The translations under genes and the position numbers were made by a program. From positions 3,748,501 through 3,812,500 of the forward strand of contig CAKKNE010000002.1 in NCBI GenBank assembly GCA_918797485.1: DNA of 64,000 nt, in the 5' to 3' direction. The stretch is from Pelagomonas calceolata. Taxonomy: Eukaryota > Sar > Pelagophyceae > Pelagomonadales > Pelagomonadaceae. The notes below the pieces were generated by a model. That model saw only the letters and a program-made list of their open reading frames with translations. It did not search any database and was not told the origin of the DNA. Below, one piece after another: positions 18,007 to 26,404 of the stretch (position 1 is the stretch's first letter; each line of letters begins with the position of its first letter).

Positions 18007-19008
18007 TTACCCAGCGTCTCGCCAGAACGAGAGAATATTCCACACCACGCCGTTGTCGCCCTGCCTAAGCACAAACGCGAGGGCGTTCCGCTGCTTCGCA
18101 TCGCGGCCGCGCGGCCTCCGCCGTCGCGGTGGGAGCGCAGCGCGGCCGCGTTGGATCTGTGTCCGCAGGATCAGAACGTCTATGTGTGCGCGTAGGAGCC
18201 ACTTCTTGAAGCTTCCTGCCGCCGCCACGCCAGTGATCATATTTGATAACTCAATGAAATGAGGGTCGAGGTCGTGAGATCTCCCACGCTGGACGCTTCG
18301 TTTCCAGTGGAGATCCCGTCTCCGCCGCCACTTTTCGAGACCCCGTCTCCGCTGTTCGAGAACCCACGTGGGATTTGTTCCGTCGTTGTGAGGAGAGTCC
18401 GCCCTGGCGCCCGCCCGCAACAGGGCACGCGCAAGCCCTAGGATCTGTCCCGGTGCCCTCCCCTGTCCCGGTGCCCTCCCCATCCGTAAACCGCCATTAG
18501 AGATGATCTTTCCCAGCAGCGTGGTATCAAAGGAGGGGCTCGCACGCGCTCGGACCGTCACATTAGGATTGGCCCCAAATTCGAGGAGTAAGTCAAACCA
18601 TGGTAGCGCATTCCGAAACACATGCTGCGAGGCATATTCTAGCGGGCACACGCCATGGCCGTCGTCGAGGTTGGCGTCGGCGCCGTGCTCCAATAGCATC
18701 CGTGCTATGGCGAGCATTTGGAAGTCATAGTCCGCAATGGCGATCATTTGCAACTCATGGCCCCAATGGGGCATTTCCCGCCGGCCCGTATAGGCGCCAT
18801 TACAAACTATGCACAGCGTGAGAAGGGTGACCGTTCCGCCTTCCAGGGGCCATCTTCCCACCTGAAGCATTTCTGGAAGGGTGGCGTTCACATAGGCTGC
18901 CTCTGTGTCCACGAGCCATTGTTCCACCAAATCCTTGTCCCCCTCTTGCACCGCCCGGATGATGGCCAGCGGGATAGGGCCGGTGTGCTCCTCCGCGCTG
19001 CTGGACAT
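18007..19008 (-). CDS. Ankyrin-repeat protein with C-terminal FWR-type tail
   Basis: The frame encodes 333 aa. It begins MSSSAEEHTGPIPLAIIRAV with a DKDLVEQWL helix, then ankyrin units such as ARMLLEHGADANLDDGHG and FDLLLEFGANPNVTVRA (about residues 20-200). A tandem GRAPGQ-GRAPGQ insert is encoded by two 15-bp-spaced copies at about 18441-18480. The last 65 residues repeat the tail type of the protein at 310-1506: GSFKKWLLRAHIDVLILRTQ, a basic linker and VVWNILSFWRDAG. GC is lower than in the housekeeping genes. Ankyrins bind proteins; the partner is unknown. Confidence 0.8.
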   Translation of the reverse strand: MSSSAEEHTGPIPLAIIRAVQEGDKDLVEQWLVDTEAAYVNATLPEMLQVGRWPLEGGTVTLLTLCIVCNGAYTGRREMPHWGHELQMIAIADYDFQMLAIARMLLEHGADANLDDGHGVCPLEYASQHVFRNALPWFDLLLEFGANPNVTVRARASPSFDTTLLGKIISNGGLRMGRAPGQGRAPGQILGLARALLRAGARADSPHNDGTNPTWVLEQRRRGLEKWRRRRDLHWKRSVQRGRSHDLDPHFIELSNMITGVAAAGSFKKWLLRAHIDVLILRTQIQRGRAALPPRRRRPRGRDAKQRNALAFVLRQGDNGVVWNILSFWRDAG

Positions 19009-19636
19009 GATTTTTTGCGAAGGCTGGGGCTGCTCGACTCCGTGTCTCCGATCCTGCAGGATGGGGAGCTAGTGTTTAGCCAAGAGGAGGGCGGGGGGGA
19101 CTACCCCCGGCAGCATGCCACTACCTACCACACCTCTACAGGGGTCCCTGGGAAAAAAATGGGGTTAGAAAAATCCCACTAGCTCCGTTTTACCCCCCCT
19201 ATTTTGCCCGCGGGCAGCCCCGCGACCAGCGTAACGTCGACTCGATGAGTACCGCGGTCAGAAGCACGGCGAGAGGACTACTCTACGGACAGGAACAGAT
19301 GGCAGTCGCGCAAGTCGACCTGCGGCTTGTCTCTGCTGTGGCTCGACCCCCCTACTACGCCCCCACTACCACTACCACCAACCACCACTCCTTGGGGAGA
19401 TCCTACAAATCTCGGGATGCTGTGGGTTGGGCTTTCCCCGCTCGCCTCTTGTGTTTAGCCTACTCGTAAGAACCACTTAATCCGCCGGCAGGGTCCAGCG
19501 AGCGGAGGCTCGGAAAGTGCTCGTCGAAGGAATCTTGTAACAATGAAAGTTACAGGCAGCTAGGGCGGGCAATACGCGAAGACCAACCAAGGCGAAGGCT
19601 ATGCTTAGACAAGGGGGGGGGAGGGGGTCGAGGGAT
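19009..19636. other. Intergenic, 0.63 kb
   Basis: Contains C- and G-runs (19185-19200, 19612-19626) and a short CAC/ACC-rich patch at 19360-19390. No gene, repeat family member or RNA was recognised. Confidence 0.35.
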
Positions 19637-21979
19637 TCAGGCGGCGGCGGCCTCGCGCGCCGCCGGCTCGTCGGCCAGCCACGCGTCCGTCTGCGCGAGC
19701 GCCGGGCGCACGTGGCCCGGCGCGCGCTCGGCGTGGCCGAGCTTCTCGAAGGCCTGGACCTGGACGATGCGGTCCCGCGCCGCGGCCGCGGCCTCGAGGA
19801 TCTTCTGCTCGTCCGCCGTCGGGTGCTTGCGCGCGCGCTTGCACGCGCGCTCGATCGCGTCGGCCTCGAGGCAGAGCGACAGCGCCCCCAGCACCTCCTT
19901 CTGGTAGGCGCCCGACGTGTAGACGCCCGGCAGGAGTAAAGTAGACACGTAGTCCGAGTCCCGCGTCGTCAGGAGGTCCGCCGTGGCCTTGGTCAGAGCG
20001 TCGGTCGGGGCCTTCGTCGTGGCCCCGAAGTCGCCCAGCGGCGCGACGGCCGTCCGCAGGACGGACCCCACCACGTGGTGCGCGCCCGCGGGCATTTTCG
20101 GAACGTTGTCCGCCGCGTGCTTCAGCGCCTCGAAGGCCTCCGCCTCGAGCCGGAGCAGGGCGTGCTCCGCCACGCGCTGCAGGCCGGCATCCACTTTATC
20201 GTGGTTCCGCGCGTAGTGGTGCAGGCACCCATACCCCAAGAAGACCGCGCCGATCGCGTCCGCGAGGCGGCCCATGAACATCTCCTCAAATTTTAACCTG
20301 CCGCCCAACAGCAAAGCTAAATCGGCGGCCACGGCGAAATTGGCAGAAAGGCGCTGCAGTCTATCTTCATGCAGCTTCACGAACGCGTCCGGCTTCATCG
20401 AACCGGTCTCGCCGCCCTTCAGTGAGACCGCATCCTTCACGCCGGCCACGACGCTCCTCCCGAAGTTAGTAGCACCATGAGAGGCCATGTTCTTGACGCC
20501 CGCCATGAACTTTGACGGCGCATCCCCAGAATCGGACTGCAACGCTTCCACAACGTCCAACAAGTGGGGGTGGCACCGCATGAGACCTTGCCCGATGATC
20601 TGGAAGGACCGCGTCATGATGTTCGCGCCCTCGACGGTAATGGCGATGGGGAAGGACATGTAGGCACTGCCCAAGTAGTTGGACGCGCCCATCGAGATGC
20701 CCGCGCCCCCGGACACGTCCATGGCGTGGTTGATGATGTCCCGCCCCCGATTCGTCACGTTCTGCTTCATGATCGACGAGAGGACCATGGGCGCCTCGTG
20801 GTTGTCCACAATAGCATTCATTAATTCTGTGGAGGCCATGGCGATGTACCCGTCCGACGCCATGAGCGCCAACGCCTCCTGGACGCCGCCGAACTCGGCG
20901 ATGGGCACCTTGAACTGCTTCCGGGCGCGCGCATAGGCGCCGACCATGGGCGCGGCCCCTTTGCCCAACCCGACGGCCATCGCCGGCAGCGAGACGCCCC
21001 TTCCTTCCGCGAGGCATTCCACGAACATGTGCCAGCCGAAGCCGCACCGCTCCTGCCCTCCTAGTATGGCGTCCATGGGCACCCACACATCGCTACCCTT
21101 GACCGTGCCGTTCATGAAGGCCGCGTGCAAGGGGCAATGTCTAGGGCCCATCTCGAGGTTGTCGTGGCTGCGTTCTAGTAAAGCTACGGTAAAGCCCTCC
21201 TCCCCATTGCCCTTGAGGAGGTTATTCGGGTCTTGTAACTCAAAACCAATACCCACTAAACCGGCGACGGGCGCCAGCGTGATGTAGCGCTTGTCGAAGG
21301 TGCACTTGACTCCAATTTCGCCGTCGCGCTCCTCCACCACACCATAGCTCCCGATGAGTGAAGTAGCGTCGCTCCCGGAATGAATACCCGTCAACCCGAA
21401 ACAGGGGATGAACGTGCCGTCCGCTAACAGAGGTAGATAGTACTTCTGCTGCTCCGGCGTGCCGTACCTCACGAGCAGCTCGCCGGGGCCCAGCGAGTTC
21501 GGCACGGCCACGGTGGATGCTAAATCCGAAGACGCCGTGCCCAGCTTGACCAAGACGGCGGACGTCGCCGCCGTCGAGAAGCCCTTGCCGCCCCACTCCT
21601 TCGGAATTTTTAAAGCAAAAAACCCCTGCCTACGCATGAACCGCCAGACCTCGTCCGAGAAATCCTTGTCCTCCAGCACCTTGAAGTCGTCCACCAAACC
21701 ACAGAGCTCCTCGGTCTCGTTGGCTAAAAAACTTTTCTCCTCGTCCGTGAGCGTCACGAGCGGCGCGTACGTCGTCAGCAAATTTTCCAAAGAGGGCTTG
21801 CCCGAGAAGATCTCCCGGTCAAAACCGACGGTGCCGCAGCCCAGCGCGACGCGCTCCGTGTCGGAAATCTTGGGCATCATTTTGCGAGCGGCTTCGTAGG
21901 CCGCGCGCGCGACGAAGGTCCTCCGTGACACGGCGGGGCGCGCGGCCGCGGCCGCGCGCTGCAGGGCCTGGCGGCGCAT
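19637..21979 (-). CDS. FadE-type acyl-CoA dehydrogenase, probably mitochondrial
   Basis: The frame encodes 780 aa, close to bacterial FadE (about 815) and far longer than usual eukaryotic acyl-CoA dehydrogenases (about 400). It would oxidise acyl-CoA to trans-2-enoyl-CoA with FAD, the first step of beta-oxidation. The N-terminus (MRRQALQRAAAAARPAVSRR) is a basic, alanine-rich leader fitting mitochondrial import. The catalytic half (about 90-500) has KIPKEWGGKGFS, FGLTGIHSGSDATSL and GGAGISMG. Residues about 520-770 are the helical C-terminal extension typical of FadE (DUF1974-like), including FMGRLADAIGAVFLGYG. The FadE layout suggests bacterial ancestry; transfer timing cannot be told here. 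Confidence 0.9.
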   Translation of the reverse strand: MRRQALQRAAAAARPAVSRRTFVARAAYEAARKMMPKISDTERVALGCGTVGFDREIFSGKPSLENLLTTYAPLVTLTDEEKSFLANETEELCGLVDDFKVLEDKDFSDEVWRFMRRQGFFALKIPKEWGGKGFSTAATSAVLVKLGTASSDLASTVAVPNSLGPGELLVRYGTPEQQKYYLPLLADGTFIPCFGLTGIHSGSDATSLIGSYGVVEERDGEIGVKCTFDKRYITLAPVAGLVGIGFELQDPNNLLKGNGEEGFTVALLERSHDNLEMGPRHCPLHAAFMNGTVKGSDVWVPMDAILGGQERCGFGWHMFVECLAEGRGVSLPAMAVGLGKGAAPMVGAYARARKQFKVPIAEFGGVQEALALMASDGYIAMASTELMNAIVDNHEAPMVLSSIMKQNVTNRGRDIINHAMDVSGGAGISMGASNYLGSAYMSFPIAITVEGANIMTRSFQIIGQGLMRCHPHLLDVVEALQSDSGDAPSKFMAGVKNMASHGATNFGRSVVAGVKDAVSLKGGETGSMKPDAFVKLHEDRLQRLSANFAVAADLALLLGGRLKFEEMFMGRLADAIGAVFLGYGCLHHYARNHDKVDAGLQRVAEHALLRLEAEAFEALKHAADNVPKMPAGAHHVVGSVLRTAVAPLGDFGATTKAPTDALTKATADLLTTRDSDYVSTLLLPGVYTSGAYQKEVLGALSLCLEADAIERACKRARKHPTADEQKILEAAAAARDRIVQVQAFEKLGHAERAPGHVRPALAQTDAWLADEPAAREAAAA

Positions 21980-22400
21980 GGTGGCTCTTGCTTTTATTAT
22001 TCTTCGGCGCTCGGGAGGCGCAGAGCTTCCTCAGAAGCTAGCGACAGGGAGTGCACTTGCCGGGGTAATGCGCTCGGCGCGCGGTCCGTCGGGAGCGGCG
22101 CTGCTGCGAGGTGGCGCCGGCGGTACGGGAGACCTGCGTACCCGGCTGGCTCAAGCTCCTCGACACGTTTGATGCTTTTAAGGAAGTCTCTACTAGAGCT
22201 TGGAGGCATCCTAGTGTCTTTCAGGCCGCTAGTCGACGACTTGACAGCCATGTCGCGTCGTTAATGTACAAGAACAGCGGTCGGCGGCCAAAAACACGCC
22301 ATCGCGGCGACGCCCGCGAGTCCAAGTTCACGGCCCCGCGACGGACGCCGAACGCCCACAGACGAAACAGCAGATTACACCAGCACACCGCGGCCGGGGC
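21980..22400. other. Intergenic, 0.42 kb, promoter of the FadE-type gene
   Basis: Upstream DNA of the minus-strand dehydrogenase and downstream DNA of the Myb-like gene. It carries repeat R1 at 22211-22232. No other signal was recognised. Confidence 0.4.
22211..22232 (+). repeat. Repeat R1, copy 4
   Basis: CTAGTGTCTTTCA then GGCCGCTAG: the consensus with one changed base. Confidence 0.85.
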
Positions 22401-23411
22401 TCAGTCCTCGAGGAAGTCGAAGAGCGCGTCGTCGACCTCCGCGTCGTCCAGGAGCTCGGTGCCGAGGAAGTTGGCCTCGAGGAGCGGGTACAGGGGCGGC
22501 GGCGTCGCCGACCGCCCGGGCGCCGGGGCGGCGGCCGGCCCGGGGGCGGACGGCGCGGCCGCGGGCGCGCGCGGGCCCTCGAAGAGCGTGAGCTGGTTCG
22601 TCCGCCGCTGGAGCATCTCGCGGTGCAGCGCCATCTGGCGGCCCATGTCGTCGCCGTGGGGATTTAGATTCGCGGCGGCGGCGGGCGCGGGCAGCGGCGC
22701 GCGCGGCGCCGGCGCCGGCGCCGCGAGCGGTGGGAGCAGCGGCGGCGCGGCCGCGCCGAGCCGCGCGGTGAGCGTCGTGAACGGCGACAGCGGCGCGGCG
22801 GGCGACGGCGGCGGCGGCGGGCCGGCGAGGAGGCGTTGGGCGGCGGCGGCGAACGGCCGCAGGCCGCCGTTGGGCGCGGCGGCGGGCGCGGCGGCGGGCG
22901 CGGCGTCGGGCGCCGGCGCGGGCGCCGCGGTCGCCGCGCGGCCGCCGAGCGCCGCGCGCAGCTGGCGCTGGCGCTCGATCGTCTCGCGCAGCCCCGCCAG
23001 GGTCTGGCGCAGCGCGTCGTTGGCCTCGAGCGCGTCCTCGACGCTCCGCTCGGCCAGCGCGGCGCCGCGCGTCAGGGCGTCGAGCGCCGCCGCGGCGTCG
23101 GCCGAGTCGCCGGCGCTCGGCCGCGGCGGCCCGGCGCCGCCGGCCGCCGGCCGCTGCCGGCGGAACGCCGCGAGCTGCGCCTCGACGGTCGCCGCGTCGA
23201 GGTGTTCGCCCGGCGCGACGGCGGGCAGCTCGCCCGCGACGGCGTGCACCGTGGCCGCGCGGAGCCCCACGTCGAAGATCGCCGTCTGGAACGCCGCGTG
23301 CAGGTCGTCGCCCCAGACGAAGCGCCGCTTCTTGCGCTTCCCGTCGCCGGCGGTGGGCGAGGGCCGCCGCTTGCCGCCGGAGCGCGTGCCTCCTTGATCG
23401 ACCGCCTCCAT
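22401..23411 (-). CDS. Myb/GARP-like putative transcription factor
   Basis: The frame encodes 336 aa. After a basic stretch (GKRKKRRF, a likely nuclear signal) at about residue 25 comes RFVWGDDLHAAFQTAIFDVG and then ATVHAVAGEL, ending with VEAQLAAFRRQ near 90. This fits the single-repeat Myb fold of GARP/G2-like factors, including the W-DLH-F pattern, though the usual SHLQKYR ending is altered to AQLAAFRRQ. The middle is Ala/Pro low complexity. The C-terminus, ELLDDAEVDDALFDFLED, is an acidic/hydrophobic stretch resembling an activation domain. It is called from a weak match, so sequence-specific DNA binding is probable but not shown. Confidence 0.6.
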   Translation of the reverse strand: MEAVDQGGTRSGGKRRPSPTAGDGKRKKRRFVWGDDLHAAFQTAIFDVGLRAATVHAVAGELPAVAPGEHLDAATVEAQLAAFRRQRPAAGGAGPPRPSAGDSADAAAALDALTRGAALAERSVEDALEANDALRQTLAGLRETIERQRQLRAALGGRAATAAPAPAPDAAPAAAPAAAPNGGLRPFAAAAQRLLAGPPPPPSPAAPLSPFTTLTARLGAAAPPLLPPLAAPAPAPRAPLPAPAAAANLNPHGDDMGRQMALHREMLQRRTNQLTLFEGPRAPAAAPSAPGPAAAPAPGRSATPPPLYPLLEANFLGTELLDDAEVDDALFDFLED

Positions 23412-23870
23412 TGCTGGGGCTATTGCTTGGGCCCGAGACCAGCAATGGGAGGTGTGTGGTCGGCCATTATGCTGACATACTCTTCAGTTTCAGGTGCAGT
23501 GGTGCAGCAACAATCACAAAAGTCCTGAAATCAGCAGGGAGAGTCACAAAAGTCATTTTACCCAGTGTGAGAGCACCCACAGTGCGCCAGATGCATATAC
23601 CCGCAACGTGCACCCCCCCAAAATCCATTTGACTATAGTTATTTCGATAATAGCGGGACTTGCAAAGTAACAGAAATGAGTTAGGATGGGCGTACCGTAA
23701 CCGAGTGCAATCTCGAGAGGTGCCTCGCCGCCACTGGCCCGCCAAGGCCTAACTACAATTCGCGCAACGTTACTCGGCCCCCCGCTGCCGCCGAACGAAC
23801 GCAGCACGCGCCGCGGCGTCGACGGCGGCGAGCCGCGACCGCGTCTCCGGGTGCGCGCGCGGCCGCAGCG
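23412..23870. other. Intergenic, but with a possible lost C-terminus of the next gene
   Basis: 23412-23769 shows no gene. 23770-23903 is open on the minus strand in the frame that the PG-rich-repeat gene would enter if the 17-bp duplication at 23904-23937 were single. Confidence 0.4.
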
Positions 23871-24659
23871 TCAGGGTCCGCGCGAAGCCGTCGCCCTGGA
23901 CGCGGCGCGTCGACCGCTGCGGCGCGTCGACCGCTGCGGCGCGCCCGCGCGCGGCCCGGCCGCCTCGCTCTCGACGGCGTCGACGAGCGCCGGCGCCGTC
24001 GACGGGCGCGGCTTCGGTGGCCGCGGTCGGAGAAAGGGGGGCGTGTGCAGCGTCCCGCTGCGGAACGGCGCCGCGCCGGTGATCGCCCGCGCCCAGGGGA
24101 TCTCGACGCGCCCCGGCGGCGCCGGATCCGCCTGGAGGTGCGGGGCGCACCCGCCCGGGCCCCACGAGCCGCCCGGGCCCGGCACCGCGCGGAAGGGCCC
24201 GCGGCGCGTGCCGCTCCGGAACGTCGCGGCGGCCGCCGAGGGCCGGCGCGCCCAAGTATTAATGTGGGCGTAAGCGCCGGGGCCCGGGCCGGCGACGTAG
24301 ACGCAGCCCGGCTCCGGCGCGACGCCCCAGGGGCTCTTGTAGGGCGCGCGGCTCCGCCGCAGCGCCGCCGCCCGCGCGTCGTACGCGCCGTCGCCGTCGG
24401 CCGCCGTCGCCGGCGCGACGCGGCCGCCGAAGGTCGGGTCCGAGAACGTGCGCCGGTCGTCCTGGGCGAACCGCTGGGACGCGGCGTAGGGCGAGGGCCC
24501 GGGGCGGTGCTGGTAGTCCCAGCCCGACAGGTGGCCGGCCGCGGTCGGCGCGTTCGTTATAGACCGGTCCAGGTCGTAGGTGTGGCGCGCGCGGAGGCCC
24601 GTGGGCCTCCGCTTCGCGACCCAGGCCGCGAAGGAGGCCCGGTGGCGCGGCGGCGCCAT
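23871..24659 (-). CDS. PG-rich-repeat (SHIPPO/STPGR-like) protein
   Basis: The frame encodes 262 aa. It contains units GPGPGAYAHI, PGPGGSWGPGG, PSPYAASQRFAQDDRR and repeated FRSGT motifs, the style of sperm-tail PG-rich repeat proteins that sit on axonemal or cortical microtubules. The name is tentative because the repeats are loose. Near the end, a 17-bp tandem duplication at 23904-23937 changes the frame; with a single copy, the frame would run on to a stop at 23770, adding a basic segment ending AAFVRRQRGAE. So the present C-terminus may be new or an assembly artefact. The start at 24659 is the first Met of a dense coding region. Confidence 0.55.
   Translation of the reverse strand: MAPPRHRASFAAWVAKRRPTGLRARHTYDLDRSITNAPTAAGHLSGWDYQHRPGPSPYAASQRFAQDDRRTFSDPTFGGRVAPATAADGDGAYDARAAALRRSRAPYKSPWGVAPEPGCVYVAGPGPGAYAHINTWARRPSAAAATFRSGTRRGPFRAVPGPGGSWGPGGCAPHLQADPAPPGRVEIPWARAITGAAPFRSGTLHTPPFLRPRPPKPRPSTAPALVDAVESEAAGPRAGAPQRSTRRSGRRAASRATASRGP
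23904..23937. repeat. 17-bp tandem duplication that shifts a reading frame
   Basis: Two exact copies of GGCGCGTCGACCGCTGC stand head to tail. Seventeen is not a multiple of three, and removing one copy would join the frame of 23871-24659 to the minus-strand frame ending at 23770. Confidence 0.85.
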
Positions 24660-25451
24660 GCTTGGCAGCTCGATGGCGTCGAGCAGCAGCTTTCAATGGG
24701 GGCTGCCTGTTTGCTGTTGCGGCCCGGCGCTCGCGTGGCTCCTTTTCGGGCACAGTGGCTCCTTGGGTCGGTGCTTCCTACACGCTCATCTAGCGCGAGA
24801 GCCTGCATGCAGCCGCCCCCTGCCGCTGCGCCCCTTGCGGTAATATCCGTCCCAGTCGCGCCGGAACCGTCCCTAGGAGTGGGCCCAGGGGGAGTTCTCA
24901 GCGTCGTGGCGTGCGGGTGCGGGTTGCTTGATTTCGGAAAACTTTCATCGAAAAAACTTTCACGATCCTGTTTCACAAGCCGCACGTGAAGTTCCATAAA
25001 ATGAAGCAAAGCAAGAACCTGACGGAGGCGAAGTGGCGCCTCGGCCTCAAGATCTGCGAGGGACGTCGGGCCTACGGACACGCTCCCGCGTTTAGTTTCA
25101 CGGCCCAGCGGGTGGTTGCGGGCATCTCGTGCGGAGAGCAGACCTGGGACGCCTGGCCTCGCGAAGACCGCTTCCTGGAACCCGTGCCGTATGCAAATTT
25201 GCTCTCGGCAGCGGAGCACTTTTGCTCGCCGACCTGGCCTTTTTCTAATAATTTAGAGGGCGCAGAAGTGCTCCCTGGAAGCCTTTTTATCCACCACAGA
25301 AGACTAGAGCATGAAACCGCTCACGCGCACGACAAAAATGGCAAAAGCGGTTAAAAACAAGGCACATTTATTTTGCTCGATCGCCCACTTGTTAAAGTGC
25401 CTCGAGGGCATCTTCGACGAGTAGGCGCGCCGATCTTGTGTAAGTAGTAGT
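24660..25451. other. Intergenic, 0.8 kb
   Basis: Short open frames on both strands here lack a family match or consistent codon bias. Near 24935-24960 the word AACTTTCA occurs twice. No gene or repeat family member was recognised. Confidence 0.35.
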
Positions 25452-26274
25452 CTAGTAATCACGTATGCACCGTCGGAACGACAGCTCCAGCGTCGGCACC
25501 GAAACTGCGGTAGTAGTCCAAGTCGCAGAGCCAAATGCACCCAGCAATTCCTCGTCCTTCCGCCGTCGGCGTCGCGACGGCCTAGCCTCAAATCGAGGCG
25601 CCGCCACGTCGAAACAACGCGCACCAACGAACTGCGCCGACGCGACCAGCACCGACCCGGAGACGACCTCTGGAGGCAGCTCGAGTCGGGCACTGCTACA
25701 AGCCGTCGGCTCCAGCGCGACGGACACCACCGACGACCCGTCTCGACGTAGCCGGGCGTGCAAGGCGTTTGCGTCGCCGTTGCGTGCGCTCGCGCCACTT
25801 CTTCTGCGCCGCGAGGACCCGGCACCTGTAGAAATAGTGGTGGAGCAGCGCCGTCGACAGCTCGTCGCATCGCAGAAGTGCCGGCTGGTGCTCCGCGATG
25901 GCATCGACCGCACGACGCGTGATATCGAAGCATTTCGCACGCAAAATACGGCTGCCCCCTGGCTGATGCGGCCGACTGGGACTGCCACATAGGAGTGCGT
26001 TTTTTGCGCTACAAATTGCGTAATGCTGGGGCCTGGCCTTAAAAAAGAAAAACCGTGAGTTCAGATTTTGCGTTTTCGCTGGCCGCCGCGTTTTTGGAGC
26101 AGAGTCGGCGGGCCTTCGAGGCAGTGCCAGTCGCGACGTCGAGGACCACGGAAGCGTCCGGAGCCGCGCCTGGGCCGTGGACGGAGGTCTCCTGGGACGC
26201 CTGGAGCGAAAACTACCGGGATTTAGGCAAAGACCGTGCGGGTATGCAATGTAGTAAGTTTCAACCAAGCCCAA
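25452..26274 (-). pseudogene. Possible gene remnant, unrecognised
   Basis: Two minus-strand frames look protein-like in sequence. Around 25790-25950 one reads FDITRRAVDAIAEHQPALL and LLHHYFYRCRVLAAQKKWRE. Around 25452-25770 another reads SARLELPPEVVSGSVLVASA and ends TTTAVSVPTLELSFRRC. They lie in different frames with no clear GT-AG pair between them, so the locus is either a decayed gene or one with an intron I cannot place. I do not recognise the family. The overlapping plus-strand frame 25465-25992 is probably its shadow. Confidence 0.3.
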
Positions 26275-26404
26275 GATTAGGTTTGATCTTGCGCTGTTGC
26301 TCGTGTTGACCTAGAGGAGCCATGACGCGGACCCGGTAGCGCCTCGGCGCGTGACCTCACAGGCTACGAAGCCTTAAAACAGGTAACAAGAGGCCACCGC
26401 AGCC

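Noticed and set aside
24557-25219. 220-codon minus-strand frame upstream of the PG-rich gene
   Set aside because: It overlaps the coding region of that gene in another frame and the rest has no coding signature.
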